Positions 1 to 11,219 of a stretch of 64,000 nucleotides of DNA are shown here, piece after piece. The position numbers were made by a program, and so were the translations under genes. The notes beneath the pieces are model-generated. The model was not told where the DNA came from. It searched no databases and saw nothing but the letters and a program-made list of their open reading frames with translations. Location: the NCBI GenBank assembly GCA_964019335.1, contig OZ025722.1, positions 124,001 to 188,000 on the forward strand, given 5' to 3'. This stretch comes from Diplonema japonicum (Eukaryota > Euglenozoa > Diplonemea > Diplonemida > Diplonemidae). Numbering within the stretch: the stretch's first letter is position 1; each line of letters opens with the position of its first letter.

Positions 1-548
1 TGGTCCAAAGGCATCTTTTTTTTGCACTGAAACTGGCACCTCTCCTTCTTAATTTAAAAAAAAAGGAGAGAGGAAAAAAAAAAAAAAGAGAAAAACAAAC
101 CGTTTTTTCCCCCCCTTCATGAATATACGTACAAGGAGAGAGAGAAAATAGAGCTTTTTTTTTTGAACTACTTCCCAACTTTCCCTGAGTAACCCTCCCA
201 CTTTTTTTCCCTTCTCGTTCTTGCCCCCTCCTGTTTTTCTCATTATTCTTATATTTTTTTTAAGAGGCCAGAGAAGTAAATAAAAGAAGAGAAAAATAAA
301 AAAAAGAGAACAAAGAGGGAGGAGGAGGAATGATGCGTTGCACGGGAAAAAAGAAGAAAAAAAAGACTTTCTGTTGTATAACTCCAGCCAAAACATTCGT
401 GTGTGTGTGGGGGTGAAGAATAATATTTTTATGTTTTTCTTTCTATTCTTTTTTTTTATACATCCCCACACTCAAATATATAAATTGGCTGTTGTCTAGG
501 TAAACAGGCGGTATGTAATGTAAGACCCTTTGTAATTCATCTGATAGC

Positions 549-583
<35 letters not shown>

Positions 584-965
584 GACTCGCTTTTGCGCTT
601 CGTGAGATCACAAGGATCTTTCTTTTTTTTTCACTAAAAAATAAAATTTGAGAAGGGGGGGGAAAAAAAAGGAAAGAAAAAAAGTTTGAGAAAGATTAAA
701 AAAAGAGAATGGTCAAAAAAATAATAATAAAAAACTCAATCTGCGAAAAACACAGACTCCCCTACCCCCCCTGGACAGTCTATTTGTGTTTTCTCTCTTC
801 ATACACCTGCTATACACTTATGTATTTTTCTTTTCTTTTTTTTTTTATACCCCGCGCCCAGCAGTTTTCCATTTTCTTTTTCTTCCTCCTTTTCTTTCTC
901 GCTTGATTTTCTCTCTCCGGTTTTTTTTTTTTTTTTTTATTATTATTATTTTTTATTTCTCTTCA
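1..965. other. Gene-free low-complexity stretch
   Basis: I see no gene here. The stretch is dominated by A-, T- and G-homopolymers, including a T-run at about 550-582. Open frames on both strands encode only Phe/Lys/Leu-rich low-complexity peptides, with no domain and no balanced codon use. Its right edge is the pyrimidine-rich region that precedes the first gene. Confidence 0.7.
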
Positions 966-994
966 TTTTCCCATTTTTAATTTTCTATCTGCAG
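905..994 (+). promoter_or_regulatory. Polypyrimidine tract and AG acceptor (probable trans-splice site)
   Basis: A long T/C-rich tract ends in CTGCAG (AG at 993-994). It is followed by an almost pure A leader and the ATG at 1024. This is the arrangement expected of a spliced-leader acceptor in Euglenozoa. It could also be the 3' end of a cis-intron in a 5' UTR. No spliced-leader gene is visible in the window to confirm it. Confidence 0.5.
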
Positions 995-1023
995 AAACAA
1001 AAAAAAAAAAAAAAAAAAAAAAA

Positions 1024-1512
1024 ATGTTTTTGCGAATATCACAAACCAGAGGACTGAGAAAGCTCCTTCAGAGACGATGGGTGCAGCAACCGGGAGAGGT
1101 ACAAGAACCAAAGAAGGAAGACGGGGAGGCAAAAACAATCTGGGAGGACTTCGACACCGCAAAGGAGATTCACCAAGGGATGGCGACCGAAGGCTTCGAG
1201 GATGTAGAAATAAAACCAGAGCATTATGCAATGGGCGTCCGTGCGTTTGCCTACGGAACCATCCTTGCAGTTTTCGGTGTAGGGTGCACCAGCTACATTG
1301 GGGGTAGATACATGGGCTTCACCCACTGGCGAGACGCAATTTCATACCTGCGGAACAGCCCTGAACGAGCAGCTCTCAATGCAACAACTGAAGGCCTAAC
1401 AGTCTACCGGCATGACGTAGATCTCCTAGACCCCAGCACGTGGAGAGAAACATGGGATGCAATTGTCACTGATGTGCAAAAAATCGAGGATGAGAAAAAA
1501 AAAAATGCGTAG
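1024..1512 (+). CDS. Small single-pass membrane protein, TMEM242-like (tentative)
   Basis: This 162-residue protein has a basic N-terminus rich in Arg and free of acidic residues for about 20 positions, compatible with a mitochondrial presequence. A hydrophobic segment lies at about residues 72-95, followed by a charged C-terminal tail ending in Lys. The core (RAFAYGT, then GVG, then a Gly-Phe and an Asp further on) resembles by eye the second membrane segment of TMEM242, an inner-mitochondrial-membrane assembly factor for ATP synthase and complex I. That assignment rests on a short motif only. The ATG follows a run of about 25 A after a CTGCAG acceptor, which supports this start. It could instead be another small mitochondrial membrane subunit. 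Confidence 0.6.
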   Translation: MFLRISQTRGLRKLLQRRWVQQPGEVQEPKKEDGEAKTIWEDFDTAKEIHQGMATEGFEDVEIKPEHYAMGVRAFAYGTILAVFGVGCTSYIGGRYMGFTHWRDAISYLRNSPERAALNATTEGLTVYRHDVDLLDPSTWRETWDAIVTDVQKIEDEKKKNA

Positions 1513-1686
1513 GCTTGGAATTTTTTTTTTTTTTTTTTTTTTTCTACCCCGTCCCACACTTGTCAAAAAAAAAGGGGGAGAAGAGGTGGGAAAAAAAAAG
1601 TGAGTGGAGGGGGGTGACACCCCCCCCCCCCATTCCCTTTTTTTTGGAAAAAAAAAATTAAATAAAAAAAATATAAAAAAAATTAA

Positions 1687-3327
1687 ATGACGACCTCTAT
1701 CGCAACATTGATGAAGCAGCGTGAGGAAGAGTTGCGCAAGGCAGCGGAGGAATCCCGGGCGAGAGCGGAAACACATCGAAGGCAAGCCGCGCAGGCGGTT
1801 CAGCAACAGGAGGAGCATTACCAGCTGCTCCTGGGCGGGTTGGGCGGGATACGGGAAATGGAAATACCAGCAACCGACACTCCATCAATACCCCGATCGC
1901 CCGCTAAAACTTCAAGAGAACCACGCCATGCTGCACCCACTACCAAACCCCGAACGACAAGAGGAACAACACCAAAATCAAAACGCAAACCAGCAGCGAA
2001 ACGATCGGAATCAGCTCCGTCCGGTGCAAGAAGAGTCCCGAAAAAACCAGCGCTCCCTGCCGCAGCACGGCAGAACGTGATGCATCTCCATGTTGCCCAC
2101 GCTGATCCTGTCCCTCTACCCCCACCCACACCACCACCGCAAGTTGTTGTTGAACCGAACAGGGAGATCCTTCAGCGGTTGGAGGACATGGAAAAGTTCA
2201 ACGTTGCAATGCATTCCCAGCTAGTGATGCAAGGCAGACAGGAGGAAGAGGAGGACAACCGGCTTTTAAGGCTTGAGGAAGACAACATGGTTCTGAGGGA
2301 ACAGATATCAACTCTGTTGAAGTGCCACCCGTTGGTGTCAGGGAGGGGCACACCGACACCAGCACCCACACCACCCCCTCGTATGACAACGACACCCCCT
2401 GTTGCCATTGTCACTCCTTCACCGTCTCCTGTGCAACCTCCACCACCACCACCACCACCACAGCTACCAGTTGTTTTACTGTCACAAGAAGACGAGCTGC
2501 CTTTGGTCCCTGCTGTACAGCTTCGTACCATGTATAGGTGTATCGAAGATCTCGAGGAAGGGGGACGCGACAGGATAGAAGATCTAGCTGCCGCAAGTTT
2601 GAAGGGAATGCGTTCAGCGTGCAAGGAGGTCATGTACCGGCTGAAACGGGTAGAGAACGCCGCCGACACCGCCGAGGAAGCCCTGGAAGGTCTCGAGAAG
2701 AAAGTCCGGGATGTCATTGAGGTCAACAAGAAACACGCCGAGGCACAGTGCAAGGCAATGGCTGCGACAGAGAAGGCACAACAAGATGCAGCAGCAAGGG
2801 AGAAGCTGCTCAAAGAGCAAACGAATACGATACATATGCTTCAGTCCTCTGCGATGGCACCACCTTCCTTCCCTGGTGTCCCCCATGCATTGTCCCCTGG
2901 GTCGGCGGGATCACCCTCACCCCCTGGGATGCATCAAATACCGATGCTGAGCCCCTTGCAAGCACCGCAGATGTTTCAGCAGTTGCAGCCGGTTCAACAA
3001 CAACAACACCAATCGCCCACGGTGGCGTCACCGCCGGTGAAAAAAAGCAAAAAAAGGGCAGTTTCAAAGCCGAGGAAAGCGTCTGTCAGCCCGTTGCCTT
3101 TGCCCAGGTCGCCGCGAGCCGTTTCGGGGTCTCCTGTTGATGAAAGGCGGCAACTGATAGAGCGGATGAAACAGACAGAGGAAGAGGAGCGGCTTATTGA
3201 ACAGCAGAACAAAGCCCTTCGTACGGAGTTGGAACGCGTCCGGCAGAAGATGGCAGGACGGCAGGCTGACCCGTTGCCGTTTTCAGGGTTTGTGGGGGGG
3301 AAGAAAAAAAGAAAAGAGAAAAAATAG
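1687..3327 (+). CDS. Proline-rich coiled-coil protein, function unknown
   Basis: I do not recognise a family for this 546-residue protein. It alternates charged helical stretches (about residues 1-60, 160-215, 285-385 and 480-530, rich in Glu, Arg, Gln and Ala with heptad-like spacing) with Pro/Ser/Thr-rich linkers. One linker near residue 250 contains a run of eight prolines. A basic Lys/Arg patch near 440-455 could be a nuclear signal. No enzymatic motif is visible. The architecture fits a scaffold or cytoskeletal protein, but that is inference. The start is the first ATG after an A-rich leader, and the gene sits between two genes on the same strand. Confidence 0.75.
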   Translation: MTTSIATLMKQREEELRKAAEESRARAETHRRQAAQAVQQQEEHYQLLLGGLGGIREMEIPATDTPSIPRSPAKTSREPRHAAPTTKPRTTRGTTPKSKRKPAAKRSESAPSGARRVPKKPALPAAARQNVMHLHVAHADPVPLPPPTPPPQVVVEPNREILQRLEDMEKFNVAMHSQLVMQGRQEEEEDNRLLRLEEDNMVLREQISTLLKCHPLVSGRGTPTPAPTPPPRMTTTPPVAIVTPSPSPVQPPPPPPPPQLPVVLLSQEDELPLVPAVQLRTMYRCIEDLEEGGRDRIEDLAAASLKGMRSACKEVMYRLKRVENAADTAEEALEGLEKKVRDVIEVNKKHAEAQCKAMAATEKAQQDAAAREKLLKEQTNTIHMLQSSAMAPPSFPGVPHALSPGSAGSPSPPGMHQIPMLSPLQAPQMFQQLQPVQQQQHQSPTVASPPVKKSKKRAVSKPRKASVSPLPLPRSPRAVSGSPVDERRQLIERMKQTEEEERLIEQQNKALRTELERVRQKMAGRQADPLPFSGFVGGKKKRKEKK

Positions 3328-3650
3328 GACAAAAATGCCTGAATTCAGCCCGTCACCCCCTCGGGGAGCGGGGAGGATCCCGATTTGATGCGAACGATTA
3401 AATTTTATAAATTACAAAAAAAAAAAAAAAAAAAAAAAAACAAAACAAAACAAAACAAAAAAAATAGCGTTCCCCTCAACCATCCGTACTGTTTATTTAG
3501 AGGTTTTTTTTTTTTTTTTTTCTTTCTTTTCTTTTTGTTGTATCCCATCATGCACCCCCCCCTTTTTATTTATGTTTCTCATAACCCCCCCCCCTTTCCC
3601 AAAAATCTTTTTTTTTTCTTCAAATCAGGCAGAAGGGGGCGCTGGAGGGG
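3328..3650. other. Intergenic homopolymer spacer
   Basis: The spacer contains a run of about 20 A, several T-runs and C-runs, and a pyrimidine-rich tract ending in TCAGGCAG at about 3629-3632. That AG is a plausible trans-splice acceptor for the kinase gene starting at 3651. No coding potential is seen. Confidence 0.6.
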
Positions 3651-5366
3651 ATGGAGGTGAAAAAAGTTAAAAAGCGCATCGTGCCGCAAAAGGTGGCCGA
3701 GAAGCAGGAGATAAAGCAATGGTTGAAGCCAAGGCGGCCGTTCCAGTCAGTTAACCAAGTAGTAACCGTAGAAAGCGGGGGTTTGAAGATGATGCCGGTA
3801 ATGGACGATGGAAACACCTCAGAACTACTGGACACAACGAGCAGCGAAAGCCAGACAACAACTATGGAGTCAAGCCTAGACGACGGGGTGGCGGCTGGTA
3901 TGCCACATCTGAAAGTGATTGCAAGTCTGACTGAAGAACAAGTCAAGGAGTGCAACATCCCGCTGACGTTCTGGCGAAACGTAAAACACGTTCTAAAACA
4001 GCACCAAGAGTGGTGCGGGAAGCAAGAATCATCCTTAGTCTCCCTCTCCCAGTCCGAACGCAGCCTGCAGAATCTAGTAGCAACATCCTTATGTTCATCC
4101 ATTCGCATCTCCCGCCGCCGGATTCGCAGAGAAGTCGCACTGCGACAGCTGCAACTAGGCGGTGCCGGCGCCAAACTGGAAGAAACCCGTTTGGAGATTA
4201 ACATTTTGGAGGAACGTAAGAAATCCTTGGAATCTGTTATAAACGATCGGATAAAAGCCGGACCGGCACCAAAGGGGTCGAAGGACGAATGGGCCGAACC
4301 CGAATTCGTGCAGGACGGTTCAGACAGATTAGAACTACACATGATACGCAAGGAGATCGTGGAAAAAGGAAAAGAAGCCGAGAGAATGGAGTCGGAGCGA
4401 ACCAACCTCAACAGAAAGGCCCAGATTCTCAGGGATGAAGACGCGAGCCAGTTCAGACATTTCAACAAGCTCGACGACGGCGGTTGCATCATGCTGACGT
4501 TGATCGGAAAAGGAGGCTTCTCCGAGGTCTGGAAAGCATTCGACCGCGACCGTGCGGAGTACGTTGCCGTGAAGGTCCACCAGCTACTCGATGTTTGGTC
4601 GGAGGAACAGAAGATTTCATACGTAAAACACGCCCGAAGAGAGGCGCAGATCCATCAACGGCTCGATCACCCACACATCGTCCGTCTTTTCGGCGGCTTC
4701 GACATTTCTGAGACTGCATTCGCCAACGTGCTGGAATACACACCACACACAGATCTTGCCACGTACCTCCATCACCACAACACACTCCGCGAGCCCGACG
4801 CAAGGATCATCACAGCACAGCTTATCTCCGCTCTGTCGTACCTGGAGTGCCATCCTACAGGTGCTGTTATACACTATGATTTAAAACCTGCAAACGTCCT
4901 ATTTTTTGGAGAACTGGAGGTTAAAATCACAGACTTCGGTTTGTCAAAATCCATCAGCACGGACCAAACGGACATCGAGCTCACGTCGAAAGGCGCGGGT
5001 ACCTTGTGGTACCTCCCACCGGAGTGTTTTTCAAGGCAGCGTGATGCGAGGATCTCACCGAAGGTCGATGTGTGGAGCTGTGGTGTGATCCTCTACCAAA
5101 TGCTGTTCGGTAGGCGTCCCTTCGGCCATGACCAAACCCAACGAGGGCTGCTCATAGAAAACACAATTGGGTCTGCACGGACCTTAGTGATCCCGCCCAA
5201 CCCAAAGGTCTCAAAGCCTACATTAACCCTCCTTAAAAAAATGCTGACCTTTGACTCTGATGAAAGACCCACGGCGGCCTCTCTGTTCCAGAACCTCGAT
5301 CTGGAGGATGAGCCGCTGGCTGCGGGCGAGGAAGAGCCTCCTTGTAAGAGACAAAAAACAACATAG
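3651..5366 (+). CDS. TLK: Tousled-like serine/threonine protein kinase
   Basis: This 571-residue kinase is complete. The N-terminal half (to about residue 280) is helical and charged, as in Tousled-like kinases, which dimerise through coiled coils. The kinase domain spans about 283-550. It has a glycine loop GKGGFSEVW near 287, a VAVK lysine, a catalytic loop HYDLKPANV near 406 (Tyr replaces the usual Arg of HRD, a feature of this family), DFGLSK near 427, and a family-typical GAGTLWYLPPECF segment near 450 followed by DVWSCGVI. The run from the glycine loop through EEQKISYVKHA is diagnostic of TLK. In animals, plants and trypanosomes TLKs phosphorylate the histone chaperone Asf1 and act in chromatin assembly in the nucleus. 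The C-terminus is short and basic. Confidence 0.93.
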   Translation: MEVKKVKKRIVPQKVAEKQEIKQWLKPRRPFQSVNQVVTVESGGLKMMPVMDDGNTSELLDTTSSESQTTTMESSLDDGVAAGMPHLKVIASLTEEQVKECNIPLTFWRNVKHVLKQHQEWCGKQESSLVSLSQSERSLQNLVATSLCSSIRISRRRIRREVALRQLQLGGAGAKLEETRLEINILEERKKSLESVINDRIKAGPAPKGSKDEWAEPEFVQDGSDRLELHMIRKEIVEKGKEAERMESERTNLNRKAQILRDEDASQFRHFNKLDDGGCIMLTLIGKGGFSEVWKAFDRDRAEYVAVKVHQLLDVWSEEQKISYVKHARREAQIHQRLDHPHIVRLFGGFDISETAFANVLEYTPHTDLATYLHHHNTLREPDARIITAQLISALSYLECHPTGAVIHYDLKPANVLFFGELEVKITDFGLSKSISTDQTDIELTSKGAGTLWYLPPECFSRQRDARISPKVDVWSCGVILYQMLFGRRPFGHDQTQRGLLIENTIGSARTLVIPPNPKVSKPTLTLLKKMLTFDSDERPTAASLFQNLDLEDEPLAAGEEEPPCKRQKTT

Positions 5367-5467
5367 AGATTTTTTTTTTTTTTTTAGAAAGGCCTTCCCC
5401 ACCCATTCTTTTCTTTTTGCTCACTTCTTTTAAAAGAAAATACGAAAAAAAAAAAAAAAAAAGAAAG

Positions 5468-8400
5468 ATGCAAAGGATCCTTCTGAAGCAGGCAGACGGG
5501 CACCCTACGGTTGCGTTCCGTCTGAACATCGATGAGAAGCATTGTGAGGACATTCCGAACGGGACTGTGCTGCAGATGCTCGGGAGGGAAGGGGGTTTTG
5601 TGAAGGTGATGCGGGGCACAAGGTGCGGGTATGTTAAGGCACGGAACGCAAAGTTGATCGTGTCGAAGCCGGCCCAACCTGTCCCCGCCAAGCCTGTCCC
5701 TGCCCCTGTCAGCTCCCCAAAACCCGTTTTGAAGGAGGTGATGACGGAGGCCGCGACCGTTTGCAACTTCTCGTTCAACGGTACCCCATACACCATCGAC
5801 CTGTCTAAGGAATCGATCGACCCGCAACTGTCTGCTCACGACTGGGTCATGGAGAACGTGGCAAACAGTGGTCTTCGCAGGTCGTGTGGAGTGGGCCGCT
5901 GTGGTTCCTGCGTGTGCACGCTGACCTTTACTGATCAGACTGAGAATCGCACGACGCACCGTGCGTTCAACTCTTGCCTCCGCCCGATTTTGAGCTGCCA
6001 CGGGATGTCCATCACATCGTCCCTGGGCATCGGGAACACGAAGACCCCGAACCCAATCCAGGCCGCGCTTGCGCAGAACAGTGGGAGTCAGTGCGGGTTC
6101 TGCTCTGTTGGGATGGTGATGCACTTGTACTCACGTCTTGCAGACGCCGGTGGCGAAGCGCTCACCACCGCAGAGCTCGACAAGATGATCGACTCGAACT
6201 ACTGCCGCTGCACAGGGTACCGCCCCATCCTTGACACGTACAAGTCCTTCGCATCCGACGCGAAACAGCTCGCTGCGAAGGAGGACCCCGATGCCGTAAG
6301 GAGAGCTGCCGTCTTCAACGCTGTTCCCCTCCCAAAACCCGAGGCACCTGTTCTGAACATCGAGGCACCCAAGGTCCCTGTTGTTAAGAAGAGGGTTGCG
6401 GGGAGCACCGACGGCGGAACACAGTGGATCCAGGTCACAACGGAGGCCCAGCTTACAAGCACGTTGAAAACGTTGCAGACGTCGAACCCTGACGATATCT
6501 TCCTTGTTGCAGGGCACACCAGCAAAGGTGTGTACACAGAGAGGGAACCGGACGTGATGGTCGACATCTCCGGTGTGAGCACAATGCAGAACTGCGTACT
6601 GTCCAGCTCCGGCGTAGAGATCGGATCGGGATGCACGATGACCGACACGATCACCTTCCTGGAGAACGTTGTCTCGTCAGCTCAGGCCGACAAAACGATC
6701 TTCTTCAAGAGAATAGCGGAGCACGCGAAGATGTCGCCCGGCAGCAACATCAGGAACATGGGGACCGTGGGAGGCAACGTGATGATGGCGTACGAGAACC
6801 AACACCAAGGAACCTTCCCTACAGACTGGCCCATGTTGTTGATGGCCGCTGGTGCAACGGTTACTTTCGTAGACACTGTGTCCGACGTTACGACCACCAT
6901 CCCTATCGAGAACTTCTTCCTGGTGGTGAGCATGAAGTTCAAGTACATTAAAGGGTTTTCCATTCCGTACTCTGTGCCGGGGGATATGTTCTTCTCCTAC
7001 CGTACTGGTATCAGAGCTGTATACACTGAAGCCTATGTCATGGCGGCCATGAAGGTTAACATCACGAATAAAGTTGTGGCACCTACTGACGTTAGAGTTG
7101 TGTACAATGGTATCTCGTCAAAGCCTGTCAGAATGATCGCCATCGAGACCGGTCTGAGCGGGGCAACCGTCACCAACCAGAACACTTTCCAATCGCTCTG
7201 CGACACCCTCTACACGGGGCTTCCCTCGGTCATTGACGACTACCGCAAGAGCCTTTGCCTCTCGTTCTTCTACAAGTTCTTCCTCGGCATGCAGCCGTCC
7301 CTCCCGATCTCGCTGAAGCTTGCGAAGAACCCTTGGATTGTGAAGGGCACTACCGGGGGGACCCAAGTTTTCCAGCCGTCCAGTTCAAAGTATGTTCGAG
7401 AGAGACAAAACATGAAAACAAATAAATAAATAAAAACAGGGCGCCTGTTGGTCTGCCCATCCCGAAGATCGACGGGTTGAAGCAGTGCACCGGTGAGGCT
7501 GAGTACATCCAGGTAAACGAATTTAAACCTTTTCAAGAGAAAAAAAAAAATAATAATAATACAGAATATCGCACCCCCGAAAGGCACGTTGCATGGGTGC
7601 CCGTTGCTGTCGACAGCAGTGGGTGACTTTACCTGTATGGAGGGGAAAAAAAAAGAAAAAAAAAAAAAAAAAAAACCAATCACAGTGGACGTCAGCAAGG
7701 TGACGGAGATGGGCTACAAGGGCATCATCCTCGCAAAGGACGTCCCCAACAACGGGGCCTCGCTCATCATGGACAAAACCAGCACGTACATTGGTGCGAA
7801 CCTTGCTGTCGTCCTCGCCGACGACCACGAGTCAGCGGTGAAGGCTGCCAGACAAGTCCTGGTCACCTACACCAACGTCAAAACCCCAATTCTGACCATC
7901 GACGAGGCGATCCAAGCAGGGTCTCTGCACCCTAACCCCCCGGCACCTGTTGTGCAGGGCGACGTGTCAAAGGGTTTCACCGCAAGCGACTTTGTTGTCG
8001 AAGACACATGGGATCTTTCCTCGCAGTACCATTTCCATTTGGAGACTCACTCGGCGCTTGCTGTCCCAATGCCAGAAGACGGCGGCTTTGTAGTGCACTC
8101 CGCGACTCAAATGCCCACATTTGTTGCTGAAGGTGTTTGCACCACGTTGGGCAACCTCCCCAAATCGAAGGTTACGGTGAAGAACAAGCGCTGCGGTGGA
8201 GGCTACGGCGGGAAGCTAGCCAACTCCATCATCCCAGCACAGCTTGCCGCGGTGTGCTCCAACACCAAGAACATGCCCGTTTCTATTATCTACGAGCAAA
8301 AGGATAACATGGCATCTGTCGGGCTTCGCACACCATGCAAGCTTACCTCCAAAATCGGTTTCAACAAGGACGGTACCATCGTGGCCGTGCAGCTCACTCC

Positions 8401-9754
8401 GTACATCGACGCTGGTATTACAAACGGTTCTGGATTCTCCGGTAAGGCCTTCCTCGGTTCGTTCGACAACTGTTACAACATCCCCAACTGGAACGTTTCC
8501 GTGCAGTTTGCAAAGACAAACCTCCCTGCAAACACGTCAATGCGCGCACCCGGCTGGCTTCCTGGTATTTACAACGCAGAACGAGTCATCACGACCGTCG
8601 CGAGGCATTTGAATATGGAAGCGCCTGTTGTCAGGCAGAACAATTTTTACAAGAAGGGCGACACAACACCATACGGGCTGACGTTGAAGAATTGGGACAT
8701 CGATTCGCTGTGGGAAAGGACACGCGAGGCGTCGAGCTACACGAACAGGCTTCAGTCGGTGCAGAACTTCAACAAGTACAACAGATGGGTGAAGAAAGGC
8801 TTGGCACTGGTCCCGTCGAAATTCGCTGTCGGCTACGCGTCATCACAGGCCGGTTCCACCAAGGAATTCGACGCAAAGTTAACCGTTCACAACGATGGAA
8901 CAATGACGGTTATGTGCGGAGGCACCGAAATCGGTCAAGGCCTCACAACAAAGGTTGTCCAGACCATCGCGTTCAACCTCGGCGTGGACATGTCGATCAT
9001 CACCGTGGCGGAACAAAACACTCAAATCATAGGGTCGACTGGTGCGTCGGACGTAACCGGTGGTTCAATTGGATCTGAAATGACATGCAGAGCAGCTTAC
9101 AACTGCTGTGCCGCTGTCAACACCGCCCTCGCGCCTGTAAGGAAACTTCTTCCAACAGCCACATGGACACAGCTTGTCGCAAAGGCTTACGAGCTTGGGA
9201 TCGCATTGACATTTCAAAAAATGGATCAGGGTGTACCGGGACCTTCCGACCCAACAGGCCATGTTTACAACACATATGGGTGTGTCGCACTTGAATGCAC
9301 GCTTGATGTTCTAACAGGCCAGGTCGACTTTGACAGAGCGGATATTACCTACGATCTGGGTACCTCGTCGAACCCTGCGATTGATATCGGGCAGATTGAA
9401 GGTGCGTTCGTCATCGGAATGGGGTACGCTATGACAGAGAAGATCAGCTACGACACGAAGGGGAAGATGGCGTGGGCGGACTACCTGCTCCCTACACCGT
9501 GGGAAATCCCCACCATTATGAATGTTACCCTGGCGACGGAGGTGTCCAACCCCTTCACGGTTAACGGCGGGAAGGCGGTCGGCGAACCACCCATTACCTG
9601 TACATACGCTGCTATTGAAGCTGTTGAGCAAGCGACAAATGCGGCAGCTGCAGATGCTGGCAAGTCGCCTTCACCATCGAAATCTGTTCCTTTCATGCTG
9701 CAAGAAAGGCAGGCTGCTGGATACCCTGACTACAAAAGCTTCACTTTGGTGTAA
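5468..9754 (+). CDS. Molybdenum hydroxylase, xanthine dehydrogenase/aldehyde oxidase family, with N-terminal SH3b-like domain
   Basis: Exons are 5468-7389, 7440-7512, 7565-7634 and 7686-9754, joined by GT-AG introns of 50, 52 and 51 nt. They give about 1377 residues in one frame. Residues 1-65 look like a bacterial-SH3/SH3b fold, absent from ordinary xanthine dehydrogenases. Two 2Fe-2S domains follow: SCGVGRCGSC near 138, QCGFCSVGM near 208 and CRCTGYRPI near 245. The FAD domain (about 300-560) has a GSNIRNMGTVGGN motif. The molybdopterin domain has GGGYGGK near 858 and the catalytic Glu in GGKAVGEPP near 1318. The family oxidises purines or aldehydes using water, passing electrons from Mo through Fe-S to FAD. 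Residues equivalent to the purine-binding Glu802 and Arg880 of bovine XDH appear replaced, so xanthine may not be the substrate. No peroxisomal C-terminal signal is seen. Confidence 0.92.
7390..7685 (+). other. Three clustered short introns in the molybdenum hydroxylase gene
   Basis: Introns lie at 7390-7439, 7513-7564 and 7635-7685, separated by exons of only 73 and 70 nt. Each begins GTATGT, GTAAAC or GTATGG and ends in ACAG. All three are rich in A. Removing them restores one continuous frame through a conserved part of the protein (APVGLPIPK, then CTGEAEYIQ, then NIAPPKGT, then GDFTLDV). That frame continuity is the evidence for the boundaries. Confidence 0.88.
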
Positions 9755-10498
9755 GGAGGCCGAGGGGGGTCAGTGGGATGGGGGGAGTATGCGCACAGAA
9801 AAAACGTCTTTTTTTTCTTTTTTTTTTTCCTTTTTTTTTTTTTCCTCTCACCTGTTCAAAAGTTATTTTACAGAAAGGGGAAAGAAAAAAAGAAGGGGGG
9901 GGGGAGAGAGAGAGGGTAAAGAAAAGGCAGATGAGGAAATCCATGTGGAAAAAAAAAAGGGGGGGAAGAAAAACTTTTTTTGTTGACTTTTTTTTTTTTC
10001 CCCTCTTTCTTTTCTTGATGTCATCACGTTTTCTTTATTTTTTTTTTTCTCTCTCGTTTTTTTTTTTTTTTTTTTTTTCTTTCTTCCTCCTTCTTCTTAG
10101 GCGATTCTGTTACATACTGCAGGTTCCCTTCAAGGACATCTTTTTTTTTTTTTCTTTCCTTTCTCTTCTGTACCCGCGTGCTTGTTTGTAATGAACCAAA
10201 ACACACATGTTTTTTTTTTTTTTTTTTTGTTCCTCAGTTATCAAAAAAAAGGAAAGCAGAACTATATAGTACACTGTTACCAAAGAGTTTTGTCACTGCT
10301 GTAAAACAAAAAATTATTGACGAAAGGAGCAAATGTCCCCCGCGAATGGCTGCCTTACGACTTCCTTCCCTTGAGTCAAGGATCATGGAAAAGACACGGG
10401 TAAATGGCGATGAAAACGATAATCCCGCTCGTCGATTTTTTGTTTTACAGAATTTCCAAAAAGGGTTATGAACACCCATTTATGTTTTAATCGTTCGT

Positions 10499-10545
<47 letters not shown>

Positions 10546-11127
10546 CTTTTGAGTTTTATACCGGCAGGGGAAAAAAAAAAAAAAAAAAAAATGAAATTCA
10601 GTTGCTTTGCATCTTGAAGTCCAGTAAGGTTACTTTACTATTTTTTTTTATCTTTTGCAGAACCTGCCCACCTACCCACTAGGACACCTTAAGCCTGACT
10701 TTAAAAATCAGACAGTCATCTTGTTGATTGGAAACTTGTTGCATTTCCTCTGGCCTGACCAAAAATCTTCGTTCTGATGGAAAGCTATTGTTTCCGTGTC
10801 TAGCAGGGATTTACTACTTAGTCGTGAGAAGAAAAAAAAAAACCTCGAACCACTCTTACGAGATTGCCTGGTGTTGGGCTTTTTCTTTTTTTTTTTTTTT
10901 GTCATTCAAGAAAAAAAACAGTGCGATATCGAGGGGAAGGGAAAAAAAAAAAATCGAAAAGAAAAAAAAAATTTTTTTTTCTCGTCCCTTATCTTCTCTG
11001 TTTTTTCTTGTTTGAGGCGTTTCTCATTTTTTTTTTTTGTTTCTTTCATTTTTTTTTTTTGTTCCTTCTATTCTCTCTCAAAAAAGAGCTTAGGCACAAC
11101 CAAACAAAGAAACAAAAAGAGGGGCAA
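9755..11127. other. Gene-free repeat and homopolymer region
   Basis: No gene is supported. The region has many T- and A-runs, including a T-run of about 45 at 10501-10545. The segment 10099-10142 (AGGCG, then CATACTGCAGGTTCCCTT) is similar to 13744-13781 (AGGCG, then CATACCGCAGGTACCCTT), so a small dispersed repeat is shared with the downstream duplicated region. Open frames here are Lys/Phe-rich shadows. Confidence 0.55.
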
Positions 11128-11219
11128 ATGGCCACAACAGAGCCGCCCGTTCTTGGCGACTGTCCATTGGGTTCAAGAGGGAGTGCGAGGTGGAGTTTTT
11201 AATCACCAGCTCCTTAGTG
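11128..11219 (+). pseudogene. Broken 5' end of copy A
   Basis: The sequence starting ATGGCCACAACAGAG matches the first codons of copy B (MAT.PELPV versus MATTEPPVLG). It loses frame after a net 61-nt deletion next to CCATTGG at 11165-11171 and stops at 11202. The deletion removes the segment encoding the residues between PLDLEHSS and RIFKREC of copy B. Confidence 0.7.

Noticed and set aside
49-471. Minus-strand open frame of 140 codons
   Set aside because: The peptide is Lys/Phe/Leu low complexity arising from A- and T-runs, with no leader or domain, and all supported genes lie on the other strand.
2172-2813. Ser-rich minus-strand frame of 213 codons
   Set aside because: It is the antisense shadow of the proline/acidic-rich coiled-coil gene; Ser- and Gly-runs mirror the sense codons.
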